Shown one piece after another: positions 1 through 7,600 of a stretch of 15,654 nt of DNA. A program made the translations under genes and the position numbers. The stretch is from Verrucomicrobia bacterium UBA1629 (lineage in GTDB: Bacteria; Verrucomicrobiota; Kiritimatiellia; RFP12; UBA1067), in contig DCMF01000045.1 in the NCBI GenBank assembly GCA_002321305.1, forward strand, positions 1 to 15,654, given 5' to 3'. Position 1 is the stretch's first letter, and every line of letters begins with the position of its first letter. Under the pieces are notes generated by a model that was not told where the DNA came from, did not search any database, and saw only the letters and a list, made by a program, of their open reading frames with translations.

Positions 1-43
1 CAACTGCTTAATTTAGGTTGAAAGTTTAAATGACAGATGTTGA

Positions 44-204
44 AACTCCGATGATTGATGCTCTCGCTAACGCTCCGCAGGCTTCGGTTGGCTTCGCAAA
101 AGCCAGCCCCCGAGCAATCGCCATTCAGGCCGTTTGTGGGGAATGGGTATGCCTTCGGCGGTCGATTCTGCGAAGCGGTAGCGAGAGCCACACGGCTCGG
201 AGTT
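44..204 (+). repeat. 161-bp structured hairpin repeat, copy 1
   Basis: An imperfect palindrome that begins AACTCCGA and ends TCGGAGTT. Inside the 8-bp outer stem is a 7 by 7 internal loop, then a long stem of about 22 positions between CTCTCGCT near the left end and AGCGAGAG near the right end. Inside that are hairpin I (GTTGGCTT / AAGCCAGC, loop CGCAA) and a weaker hairpin II around GAATGGG / GATTC. Copies 2 and 3 have exactly the same length. This copy is the most degenerate, with mismatches in the long stem. It ends 23 bp before the first start codon of the AT-rich gene run. No target-site duplication is evident. It could be a MITE-like or REP-like element or a structured leader. Confidence 0.88.
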
Positions 205-227
205 GAATTTTCTAGAGGACCAACAAG

Positions 228-503
228 ATGAAGAATAAAATTGTTTGTGGCGAAGTGCCACTGGATTGTTCAAAGGTTGTGGAGTATGTGGAGAACAATC
301 CGAATTGTTCAAAAGACGAACTCATGAAGCATCAAGTATTCAAGGACTTGCTGAAAGAGTATGCGGATAAGATCAAATACAAACATGAGTTGGATTGGAA
401 TTCTTATGAGTGGTTTGTTGATGTTGTGCTTGATTTGCTGATTCAGATTGATGCGATACGGCTGAATTTCGGGGTGTGGAATGTCAAGTTTGAAAGGCTG
501 TAA
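228..503 (+). CDS. Hypothetical protein (91 aa), AT-rich
   Basis: I do not recognise this protein. The ATG is preceded by a good Shine-Dalgarno (AGAGGA at 214-219, 8 nt spacing), so the start is well supported. The product is small, soluble-looking and acidic-to-mixed, with a central lysine/glutamate-rich helical stretch (KDELMKHQVFKDLLKEYADK) and an aromatic C-terminal part (DWNSYEWFVDVVLDLL). There is no signal peptide or membrane segment. Base composition is clearly more AT-rich than the cohesin operon downstream, as in the next two genes. It is first in a close run of four plus-strand genes; only one base separates its stop from the next ATG, so an operon is likely. The repeat at 44-204 lies immediately upstream. 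Function unknown. Confidence 0.7.
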   Translation: MKNKIVCGEVPLDCSKVVEYVENNPNCSKDELMKHQVFKDLLKEYADKIKYKHELDWNSYEWFVDVVLDLLIQIDAIRLNFGVWNVKFERL

Positions 504-504
504 A

Positions 505-768
505 ATGAAAACTCCGTTGAAGAAAGATCCTGTAGGAATGTATTCTGACATTCCAATAGATCAGTATTCAGACCTGAAGAGATATAGTCTTGAAGAGTTA
601 AAGAAACTTCATGAGAAAATGGTGAACCGTGATGTGGCAGCAGATAAAAACCCCACCGTTGATGAAGAATATGAAACGCATGGAGCTGATTGGGAGGCAT
701 TGAAAATTAGAATTGAAGAAGAGATTAGGATTAGGCAGAACGAAGCAATGGGTCGTTCAAAAAAGTGA
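505..768 (+). CDS. Hypothetical protein (87 aa), AT-rich
   Basis: I do not recognise this protein. I chose the ATG at 505 rather than the in-frame ATG at 481: AAAGG at 493-497 lies 7 nt upstream of it, and it avoids a 23-bp overlap with the preceding gene. The sequence is highly charged and largely helical (SLEELKKLHEKMVNRD; EALKIRIEEEIRIRQNEA), with no signal peptide or membrane helix, so a small cytoplasmic protein is likely. A short coiled coil at the C-terminus is possible. It lies between two other small unrecognised genes of similar AT-rich composition, and the three were probably acquired or inherited as a block. Function unknown. Confidence 0.68.
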   Translation: MKTPLKKDPVGMYSDIPIDQYSDLKRYSLEELKKLHEKMVNRDVAADKNPTVDEEYETHGADWEALKIRIEEEIRIRQNEAMGRSKK

Positions 769-797
769 TGTCATGCTTTGACTTTAAGGAGTTGACT

Positions 798-1085
798 ATG
801 ACGGTGATTCTTAGAATCTGGTCGGATAATCATGACAAGGATGAGATGTTTGGAACAAAACCAAACAAGCCTAATTTGGTGAAGAGTGAAGAGATCTCGA
901 TTGAGAAAGGTGTTGATTTGTTGAACGTGCTTATACAATGGTTTAGAAAAACACTTGCTATTGATCCTAAAGAAGAAATTCGGATTATGGCACGGAATTC
1001 GTATAGGCCGTCACAAGGAATTGAAGAGGTGCGCCTTTGGGTCGCAGAAAATGAATATGTGTGTCAAGCTGTTGTAGGATTATAA
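798..1085 (+). CDS. Hypothetical protein (95 aa), AT-rich
   Basis: I do not recognise this protein. An in-frame ATG at 765 overlaps the previous stop, but the ATG at 798 has a strong AAGGAG (786-791) 6 nt upstream and begins a cleaner protein (MTVILRIWSDNHDKDEMF), so I place the start there. The product looks like a small alpha/beta protein: an N-terminal strand, a central helix (VDLLNVLIQWFRKTL) and C-terminal strands (EEIRIMARN; EEVRLWVAEN). It has no secretion signal. The gene is AT-rich like its two upstream neighbours and is followed after 16 bp by the SUMF1-like gene. Function unknown. Confidence 0.68.
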   Translation: MTVILRIWSDNHDKDEMFGTKPNKPNLVKSEEISIEKGVDLLNVLIQWFRKTLAIDPKEEIRIMARNSYRPSQGIEEVRLWVAENEYVCQAVVGL

Positions 1086-1101
1086 AAAGGACATGATAAG
1101 T

Positions 1102-2160
1102 ATGAAGAAGATTTTTTGGTTGTGGTTGTTTCTGTGTCTTCCGTCTTTTTCTGCGACAATTGAAAACGTTGTGGCACGGCAGAGGTACCCGTGGAATGGA
1201 TTGGTGGATATCTCGTTTGAGGTGGTCGGTGACCCGACGGCGGATTTACCCGAAGGGAAGGTTGCCGAACTGTCGGTGGAAATGACAGATCGAACAACGG
1301 GAAAGAAGTACGTTGCGACGAACCTAACGGGCGACACCAATCCGACCGAAGGGAGTCATCGTGTCATTTGGGACATGACAGCGCAAGGCGTTGAAGTTTA
1401 TTCGCCTGAAGCTGTGTTTGCGGTAGCGTATCATTCAGATTATCCGCGCTATCGCGTGATTGACATTTCGGGCGGTTCAACGGCAGATCAATACCCTGTG
1501 TCGTTTCTCAATACCATGCCAACGGGAGGCTGGGGCGATGCCTATAAGACGGATAAGATCGTTCTGCGGCGTATCGACGGAACGAATGGCGTTTATTACG
1601 CGGGAGTTTTTCTGATTACGGGGGCGCAGTGGGACAAGGTGATGGGCAGTACCAGCACCAGCACAAAGCCGAAGGATATGGTATCCTACAACTCGATTCG
1701 CGGTGATGCGGAAACGTACGATTGGCCAACTTCGACAAAGGTCGATGTGTCAAGTTTCATCGGCAAATTGCGCCAAAAGACGGGCCTCACGACGCTTGAC
1801 TTGCCGAGCGAAGCCGAATGGGAATTTGCGGCACGCGCGGGCGTGACGACGAAATGGCTCTGTGGCGACAGCGAGTCGGGGTTGGGGAAGTATGCTTGGT
1901 ACAGGTCCAATAGCGGCAATTCAGCGCAGCCTGTTGGAAAGCTTCTGCCCAATGCATGGGGACTTTACGACGTGCATGGCAACGTGTGGGAGTGGTGTTT
2001 GGAGCGTTATTCGAGCGGCAATTCCAGCCGGGTGCTGCGCGGCGGCTCGTGCGACCGCGATGCGTCGTACTGCGCCTTTGCCTATCGGTACTACAACAGC
2101 CCGTCTCCCCAGAGCAGCGGCGGCGGGTTCCGGCTGTTCTGCCGCCCTAAATCGAACTGA
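1102..2160 (+). CDS. Secreted SUMF1/FGE-fold protein, probably not a true formylglycine generator
   Basis: A 352-residue protein with an N-terminal signal peptide (MKKIFWLWLFLCLPSFSA), an N-terminal beta-type domain (VVARQRYPWNGLVDISFEV ... HRVIWDM, about residues 18-110), then a SUMF1 (FGE-sulfatase) domain. SUMF1 landmarks are LPSEAEWEFAARAG (about 232-245), GNVWEWC (about 293-299), RVLRGGS (about 310-316) and a final GGGFRLFCRP. I chose the ATG at 1102 because AAAAGGA (1086-1091) lies 10 nt upstream; the ATG at 1093 is too close. From memory of human FGE, the catalytic pair follows GGS as YMC(336)HRSYC(341). Here the run is CDRDASYC, so the second Cys is kept (C324) while the first is Arg (R319). 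A binding or structural role is therefore more likely than sulfatase activation. The 5' end is AT-rich and the 3' end GC-rich. Confidence 0.85.
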   Translation: MKKIFWLWLFLCLPSFSATIENVVARQRYPWNGLVDISFEVVGDPTADLPEGKVAELSVEMTDRTTGKKYVATNLTGDTNPTEGSHRVIWDMTAQGVEVYSPEAVFAVAYHSDYPRYRVIDISGGSTADQYPVSFLNTMPTGGWGDAYKTDKIVLRRIDGTNGVYYAGVFLITGAQWDKVMGSTSTSTKPKDMVSYNSIRGDAETYDWPTSTKVDVSSFIGKLRQKTGLTTLDLPSEAEWEFAARAGVTTKWLCGDSESGLGKYAWYRSNSGNSAQPVGKLLPNAWGLYDVHGNVWEWCLERYSSGNSSRVLRGGSCDRDASYCAFAYRYYNSPSPQSSGGGFRLFCRPKSN

Positions 2161-2294
2161 GGCGAAAGCGCGGGCGAGAAACGGGCGGTTCGCGAAGGGC
2201 TAAAGGGCATCGCAAAATGGGCGTAAATCGGCAGATTGAGCGGTTGAGGGGCGAGGCCCGGCGCGCGCGCGTCAGGGCGAGGGCGAACGCGCGG
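2161..2294. other. Non-coding spacer after the SUMF1-like gene
   Basis: GC-rich sequence with no convincing gene. A plus-strand frame opens at 2217 with a passable AAAGGG upstream, but its product is a string of Arg/Ala/Gly that runs through tandem repeats and into repeat copy 2, so I do not call it. No rho-independent terminator is visible directly after the stop at 2160. Confidence 0.5.
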
Positions 2295-2329
2295 TTCGGA
2301 GCCGAACGGACGGGGGGCGCGGCCCCCCG
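2295..2329. other. Two adjacent GC-rich hairpins
   Basis: Hairpin one is TTCGG-AG-CCGAA (2295-2306). Hairpin two is a perfect 8-bp stem, CGGGGGGC / GCCCCCCG, with a GCG loop (2311-2329). Neither is followed by a T-run on either strand, so they are not classical terminators. The right arm of the second merges into the first unit of the tandem repeat. Confidence 0.6.
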
Positions 2330-2416
2330 AACCCCCGGCAGGGAAGAGGACTGTTCGGGCGCCCCCCGAACCCCCGGCAGGGAAGAGGACTGTTCGGACG
2401 CCCCCCGAACCCCCGA
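2323..2416. repeat. 39-bp tandem repeat, 2.4 units
   Basis: Units at 2323-2361, 2362-2400 and a partial third at 2401-2416. Each begins CCCCCCGAACCCCCG and continues through GGGAAGAGGACTGTTCGG. The two full units differ at one base near the end. The period is a multiple of three, but no credible gene contains it. Confidence 0.9.
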
Positions 2417-2426
2417 CGGCGGTTGG

Positions 2427-2723
2427 TTAGAGCCGCGTTTGCGCCTTTTCGCAGAGCGCGGCGGCGAGGTCGTTCATCGCGAGGCAGTTGGCGCGAAAGA
2501 GGTGGGCGGCGGCCGGGTCGCGTCGCATGGCAAGGGCCGAGATATGGGGCGTCGTGTTGGTGAAGCCCGAAAGAATGAGCAATCGGTCGGCGGCGAGTTC
2601 GCGCGAGTCTTCGGCCGAGGGGTCGTAACGCGGCGGCAGAGCGCAGGGCAGCATCTTGACGAAACGGGCGTTGGACGTCGCCTTGAGCGATGCATTAAAG
2701 AGGCGGTTGCTGAATATGGTGCT
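2427..2723 (-). pseudogene. 3' remnant of an unrecognised minus-strand gene, cut at repeat copy 2
   Basis: On the minus strand an open frame ends at TAA (2427-2429) and stays open leftward from the edge of the repeat at 2724. The residues are protein-like and balanced (NRLFNASLKATSNARFVKML, then AADRLLILSGFTNTT and AAAHLFRANCLAMNDL), unlike the Arg-rich shadows elsewhere. A Met at 2654 could start a 75-residue product, but the protein-like sequence continues upstream of it to the repeat boundary, which suggests a longer gene whose 5' part is missing. I do not recognise the family. Interpretation: the C-terminal end of a gene truncated by insertion of, or recombination at, repeat copy 2. It could instead be a short intact ORF. 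Confidence 0.5.
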
Positions 2724-2884
2724 AACTCCGATGATTGTGGCTCTCGCTACCGCTTCGCAGGCTCATGCTGGCTTCGCAGAAGCCAGCCCAAGAACAATCT
2801 CTGTTCAGGCCGTTTGTTGCGAATGGATTTGCTTTCGGCAATCCATTCTGCGGAGCGGTAGCGAGAGCCAGACGGATCGGAGTT
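2724..2884 (+). repeat. 161-bp structured hairpin repeat, copy 2
   Basis: Same length and architecture as the copies at 44 and 4437. Outer stem AACTCCGA / TCGGAGTT; a long stem of 22 positions with a single T-G wobble (starts GGCTCTCGCTACCGCT, partner AGCGGTAGCGAGAGCC); hairpin I GCTGGCTT-CGCAG-AAGCCAGC, perfect over 8 bp; hairpin II GAATGGATT ... AATCCATTC, perfect over 9 bp. An extra GAACA / TGTTC pair in the middle is not shared by the other copies. It ends 61 bp before the start of the PA14-like gene. Confidence 0.92.
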
Positions 2885-2945
2885 AAATTACTGACTGAGG
2901 CTGGCGCATATGGTTGAAGCAAAAAACTTTGAAAGGAACAAAAAG

Positions 2946-4424
2946 ATGATGAAGAAACTGATGATGGTGGTGACGGGGGCGGCTGTGGCGTGCCCGTGTT
3001 GGGCGGCGGTGATTTGCACGGCGGATTCGCCGGCGACGTTCGTCGATTCGCGGCGTGGCGTCCGCTACGAGACGGGCACGAACGCGGTGCATACGCTCGT
3101 CTACGACGCGATGTGGGTCGGCGGCGACGCGACGGCCGAAATCGCGATCGCCGTTGACGGCGAAGAGTTCGCGCGCGGCACGGGCGTTGGCGCTTGCGTC
3201 TGGACGAACACGACCTATGGCACGCACACGCTCACCTACACGACCTACCTTGGCGGCGTCGCGCAGGAGGAGGTCTATTCGGCCTCGTTCAGCGCGCTTG
3301 ACGTCACGGGCTTGGGCGTCCCCGGCCTGCAGCGCGTGACGTTCACGGGCAGCGCCTCCGACACCAGCAACGCGCGGATGGGCGGCGAGCCGCTCGTCAC
3401 GCTTGACGGTGCGGGCATGTACGACAACACGATCGGCGAGAAGACGACGTTCGCCTACACGGGCTACATGTTCTTTCGTGCGGGCGAGACCTACACGTTT
3501 CGCGGGTTCTTCGACGACTATGCATGGGTGACGGTCGATGAGCAGACGGTCGTTGCGCGCAACACGAGCGAGTGCAAGGAAGGGACGGGCACGATCTCGT
3601 TCGTTGAGGCGGGGTGGCATGCGGTCGATTTCCGTGTCGCCAACAACGGCAGCGGCGGCGGGCTCGCGGGTGGCGCGTCGTATCAGGGCATCTGGTACAA
3701 GACGGACACGGACGCGACGTGGCGGCCGATCGCCGACGACGGCTCGGGCACGCTCTTCCGCACGGGGCCGGACTACTGCGGCGTCGAGATCCTGTCGGCG
3801 CGGATGCGTCCGAGCGACCCGACGATTCTCGACATCGTGTACAAGGTGACGAGTCCGAAAGAGACGGTGAAGGTGCGTGCGCTCGCCTACGAGGACGGCA
3901 AGCGGAGCTTCGCGACGGCGGTGCCGGCGCTGACGTTTGCGGATGGCACGGAGGCGAACGTCGGCGATGCGGTCCCGGCGAACGAGGCGCTGACGCTCTC
4001 GTGGCAGGTCGCGGCGGACTGGGCGACTGACCTCTCGAAGGTGCGCTTCGAGGTGATGGTGGCGGAAGACGAGCTGCTGCCGCTCCATCTCGTCACGATT
4101 CCCGCGACGGCGAACCATGCGGCGATTCAGTATTCGGACACGGCGCTGACGTCGGGAGCGGTGCTGAATGCGCTGCTCTGGCTCTACGCGGGGCAGGACG
4201 AGTCGCTGACGCTGACGAACGGACGGCTCACGAACGCGGCGGGGCTGCTGCTGGCGGACGGCGCGACGGTGAAGAACGAGGTGCAGACGCTCGTCTGGCT
4301 GTTCACGCGCATGGGGTATGGCGTCCTGTCGGGGGATGATCTCGCGTATGTCAACGCGGCCGCGCGCATCTCGCTGAAGCCGAGCGGCCTGCGCCAGTTT
4401 GCGGTGAAGACGGTCGAGCCGTAA
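2946..4424 (+). CDS. Secreted PA14-like domain protein
   Basis: A 492-residue exported protein. I prefer the ATG at 2946: AAAGGAA (2932-2938) is well spaced and a clean signal peptide follows (MMKKLMMVVTGAAVACPCWA); the in-frame ATG at 2910 would add a charged 12-residue prefix. Residues about 155-280 resemble a PA14/GLEYA-type carbohydrate-binding beta-barrel: TGYMFFRAGETYTFRGFFDD, then WVTVDEQTVVARN, then WHAVDFRVANNGSGGG and GIWYKTD. The regions before and after look like beta-sandwich modules without a family I can name. The C-terminus (GLRQFAVKTVEP) resembles the C-terminal strand common in secreted proteins of this lineage. No catalytic motif was seen. A role in binding glycans or the cell surface is inferred. 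The stop is 12 bp before repeat copy 3. Confidence 0.82.
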   Translation: MMKKLMMVVTGAAVACPCWAAVICTADSPATFVDSRRGVRYETGTNAVHTLVYDAMWVGGDATAEIAIAVDGEEFARGTGVGACVWTNTTYGTHTLTYTTYLGGVAQEEVYSASFSALDVTGLGVPGLQRVTFTGSASDTSNARMGGEPLVTLDGAGMYDNTIGEKTTFAYTGYMFFRAGETYTFRGFFDDYAWVTVDEQTVVARNTSECKEGTGTISFVEAGWHAVDFRVANNGSGGGLAGGASYQGIWYKTDTDATWRPIADDGSGTLFRTGPDYCGVEILSARMRPSDPTILDIVYKVTSPKETVKVRALAYEDGKRSFATAVPALTFADGTEANVGDAVPANEALTLSWQVAADWATDLSKVRFEVMVAEDELLPLHLVTIPATANHAAIQYSDTALTSGAVLNALLWLYAGQDESLTLTNGRLTNAAGLLLADGATVKNEVQTLVWLFTRMGYGVLSGDDLAYVNAAARISLKPSGLRQFAVKTVEP

Positions 4425-4436
4425 GTAAGAGAGAAA

Positions 4437-4597
4437 AACTCCGATGATTGTGGCTCTCGCTACCGCTCCACAGGCTTTGGATGGCTTCGCAGAAGCCATC
4501 CCCAAGGCAATCGTCGTCCTGGCCGTTTGCAGGGAATGGGGTAGTTTTCGACAACCTATTCTGCGGAGCGGTAGCGAGAGCCACACGGCTCGGAGTT
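4437..4597 (+). repeat. 161-bp structured hairpin repeat, copy 3
   Basis: Same length as copies 1 and 2 and about 80% identical to copy 2 by eye, with the outer arms almost invariant. Hairpin I is GATGGCTT-CGCAG-AAGCCATC: its second pair is A-T where copy 2 has C-G and copy 1 has T-G, a compensatory pattern. The long stem has one A-C mismatch. The element fills nearly the whole gap between the PA14-like gene (stop 4424) and the giant gene (ATG 4605). Its terminal GGAG (4592-4595) lies 9 nt before that ATG and can serve as the Shine-Dalgarno. Confidence 0.92.
4592..4595 (+). promoter_or_regulatory. Ribosome binding site supplied by repeat copy 3
   Basis: GGAG inside the right outer arm (TCGGAGTT) of the structured repeat, 9 nt before the ATG at 4605. 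No other purine-rich site lies between. When the outer stem AACTCCGA / TCGGAGTT forms in mRNA this site is paired, so the fold could limit initiation on the 2289-codon gene. Confidence 0.5.
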
Positions 4598-4604
4598 AAG
4601 CACG

Positions 4605-7600
4605 ATGTCTCGCATCTATCAGACAGTGATTCTTGCAGGGGCTTTGCTGTTGGGGCAGGGCGCCGGCGCGGATGTCGCGCATCAGGTCCACCTCGTTCAG
4701 CAGATCGAGGTGGACGGCGAAATCGTCGAGACGATCGACCTCACGCCCTATACCGGCGACGGCTTCACGACCTCGAACGCGACGGCGCGGACGGGCTACA
4801 CCTTCACGCACTGGTCAACGTCGGCGGTGCAGGACTTCGCGAACCGCGATCCGTGGGGACGCGCCTTCGAGCAGGTCGCGTTCTCGCTCTACGAGACGAT
4901 GACGAACACGGCGCACTACGTGCGCGCCGACCTTGATGCGGACGGCGACGGGATGCCGGACGGGCTGGAACTCTACTGGTACGGGGACTTGGACGAGACG
5001 CCGACGAGTGACACGGACGGCGACGGAATCGGCTTCGCGCGCGAACTGGAGCAGGGGACGAATCCGCATTTCCCCGATGCGTACGCACGCGGGCTTGTCA
5101 GCGTGTCGGCGAAGCCCCAGTTCTTCAAGCTGGTCTTGCGGTGCGAGCCGGAAGGGACGCTGTTCGCGACGGTGACGACCAACGTCGCGCCGGGGGTCGC
5201 GGTCACGACAACGGCCTACAACCCGGCAACCTCGGACTTCGCGCACTGGACGGCGACGGGTGCGGCGGTGGCGACGCGCGACGTGTTCGGGCGCGCGCTC
5301 GACCGCCTCGCGTTCGCGATGCCGACGAACGATGTCGAGCTGGTCGCCGTGTGCCGTGCTGACGCGGCCACGCGTCAGTCCCTCTACTGGTACGGCAATG
5401 AGACGACGGGCCCGACGAGCGACACGGACGGCGACGGGCTTTCCTTCGCGGAGGAGATTCGGCAAGGGACGAACCCGCTCTTCGTCGATTGCTTCACTCG
5501 CGGCCTCGTCAGCGTGTCGGCGAAGCCCCAGTTCTTCAGGCTGGTCGTGCGGTGCGAGCCGGCGGGTGCGCTGTTCGCGACGGTGACGAAGAACGTCGCG
5601 CCGGGCGTTGCGGTCACGACGGCGGCCTACAGCCCGGCAACCTCGGACTTCGCGCACTGGACGGCGGCGGGCGCGGCGGTGGCGACGCGCGACGCGTTCG
5701 GGCGCGCGCTCGACCGCCTCGCGTTCGCGATGCCGACGAACGATGTCGAGCTGGTCGCCGTGTGCCGCGCGGACGCGGCGGTGCGCAACTCTCTCTACTG
5801 GTACGGCAACGAGACGACGGCGCCGGGGAGCGACACGGACGGCGACGGCTTCACGTTCGCGGAAGAAGTTCGGCAGGGCACGAACCCGCTCTTCGCCGAT
5901 TGCTTCACTCGCGGCCTCGTCAGCGTGTCGGCGAAGCCACAGTTCTTTCGGCTGATTCGGCGGTGCGAGCCGGCGGGCACGCTGTTCGCGACGGTGACGA
6001 ACAACGTCGCGCCGGGGGTCGCGGTCACGACAACGGCCTACAACCCCACGACCTCGGACTTCGCGCACTGGACGGCGGCGGGCGTGGCGGTTGCGACGCG
6101 CGACGCGTTCGGGCGCGCGCTCGACCGCCTCGCGTTCGCGATGCCGACGAATGACGTCGAGGTGGTCGCCGTGTGCCGGGCGGACGCGGCGGCGCGCCAG
6201 TCCCTCTACTGGTACGACAACGAGACGACGGCGCCGGGGAGCGACACGGACGGCGACGGCGTCACGTTCGCCGAAGAGCTTCGGCAGGGCACGAACCCGC
6301 TCTTTGCCGACACGTTCAATCGTGGCATTGTCGGCGTGTCGGCGAAGCCGCAGTTCTTCAGGCTGGTCGTGCGGTGCGAGCCGGCGGGCGCGCTGTTCGC
6401 GACGGTGACAAAGAACGTCGCGCCGGGCGTCGCGGTCACGACAACGGCCTACAGTCCGGCAACCTCGGACTTCGCGCACTGGACGGCGGCGGGCGTGGCG
6501 GTTGCGACGCGCGACGTGTTCGGGCGCGCGCTCGACCGGCTCGCGTTCGCGATGCCGACGAACGACGTCGAGCTGGTCGCCGTGTGCCGCGCGGACGCGG
6601 CCACGCGCAATTCGCTCTACTGGTATGGCAACGAGACGACGGCGCCGACGAGCGACACGGACGGCGACGGGCTTTCTTTCGCGGAAGAGATTCGGCAGGG
6701 CACGAACCCGCTCTTCGCCGATACGTTCAGCCGTGGCGTCATCTTCGCGCTGAGCGAAGAGCTGGAGGCCGACCTTCAGCCGTTCGAGCAGATGCGCGGC
6801 GCGATCGTGGGCGGCGAATACGCCGAACTCTTTACGTCGGGCCTTGCGGGCAACGCGGGGACGAGCGCGACGTTCGGCGAAAACGCCTGTCCGCTCGCGG
6901 TGGACGTGGACGGTGACGGGCTCTTCGACCTGATTGTCGTCTCGCGTGGCGGCTTGCAGATTTTCCTGAACAAGGGCAGTGCGGCGAATCCCGACTTCGC
7001 GCCGACGACGCCGGGTGACGCCTGGGCGAACTTCCGGCGGCTGTTGAACGACATGGCGCGTCCGCTCGTCTGCACGGCGAACGGCGTCTTCTACGTGTCC
7101 GACGGCGGCGGGCCGATCTACGCCTTCACGCTTGCGGACGGCACGCTTGTTGACACGGGGCTCGTCGGAATTCCGGGCGTATTGGACGGACGGCTCTTTG
7201 CGCTCACGGCGGCGGGGACGCTTGCCGCCGACGGGTGGACGCTCGCGCTCGACACGCCGGTCATTGGCGGCGTGTCGGTTTCGACGGCGGACATCGACGC
7301 GGACGGCCGGACGGATCTGCTGGCCTCCGATTCGGTCGGGCACATCTGGCTCTACCGCAACGTGACGGCGGCGGCGGACGCGGCAAACGGCGCGTGGCGC
7401 TTCAAGCTGCTGCACAAGGTCTGGGCGGGCACGGGCGTCGGCTTCGCCGAGGGCATGACGATATCGCTCGTCGACTGGGACGACGACGGCGATCCGGACG
7501 TGCTGATCGGCACGCCGGACGGCAAGCTGATGCTGTTGCGGGATCCGCGCACGGGACGTCCGACGAACGTGCGGGCGTATCCGGGTGCGGACAACGTGCT

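Noticed and set aside
2217..2861. A 214-codon plus-strand frame after the SUMF1-like gene.
   Set aside because: It passes through the 39-bp tandem repeat and into repeat copy 2, is antisense to a more protein-like frame, and has Arg/Gly-rich low-complexity composition.
2883..4586. A 567-codon minus-strand open frame opposite the PA14-like gene.
   Set aside because: Arg-rich antisense shadow running from one structured repeat to the next; no ribosome site and no recognisable motif.
44..4597. The 161-bp elements as integron attC sites: they start AAC, end GTT, and all three right ends fit GTTRRRY (GTTGAAT, GTTAAAT, GTTAAGC).
   Set aside because: The left ends do not fit RYYYAAC (TTGAAAC, TGCTAAC, GAAAAAC), the central stem is far longer than an L box, no extrahelical bases are evident, and no integrase is in the window. 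A chance fit of the right side cannot be excluded.
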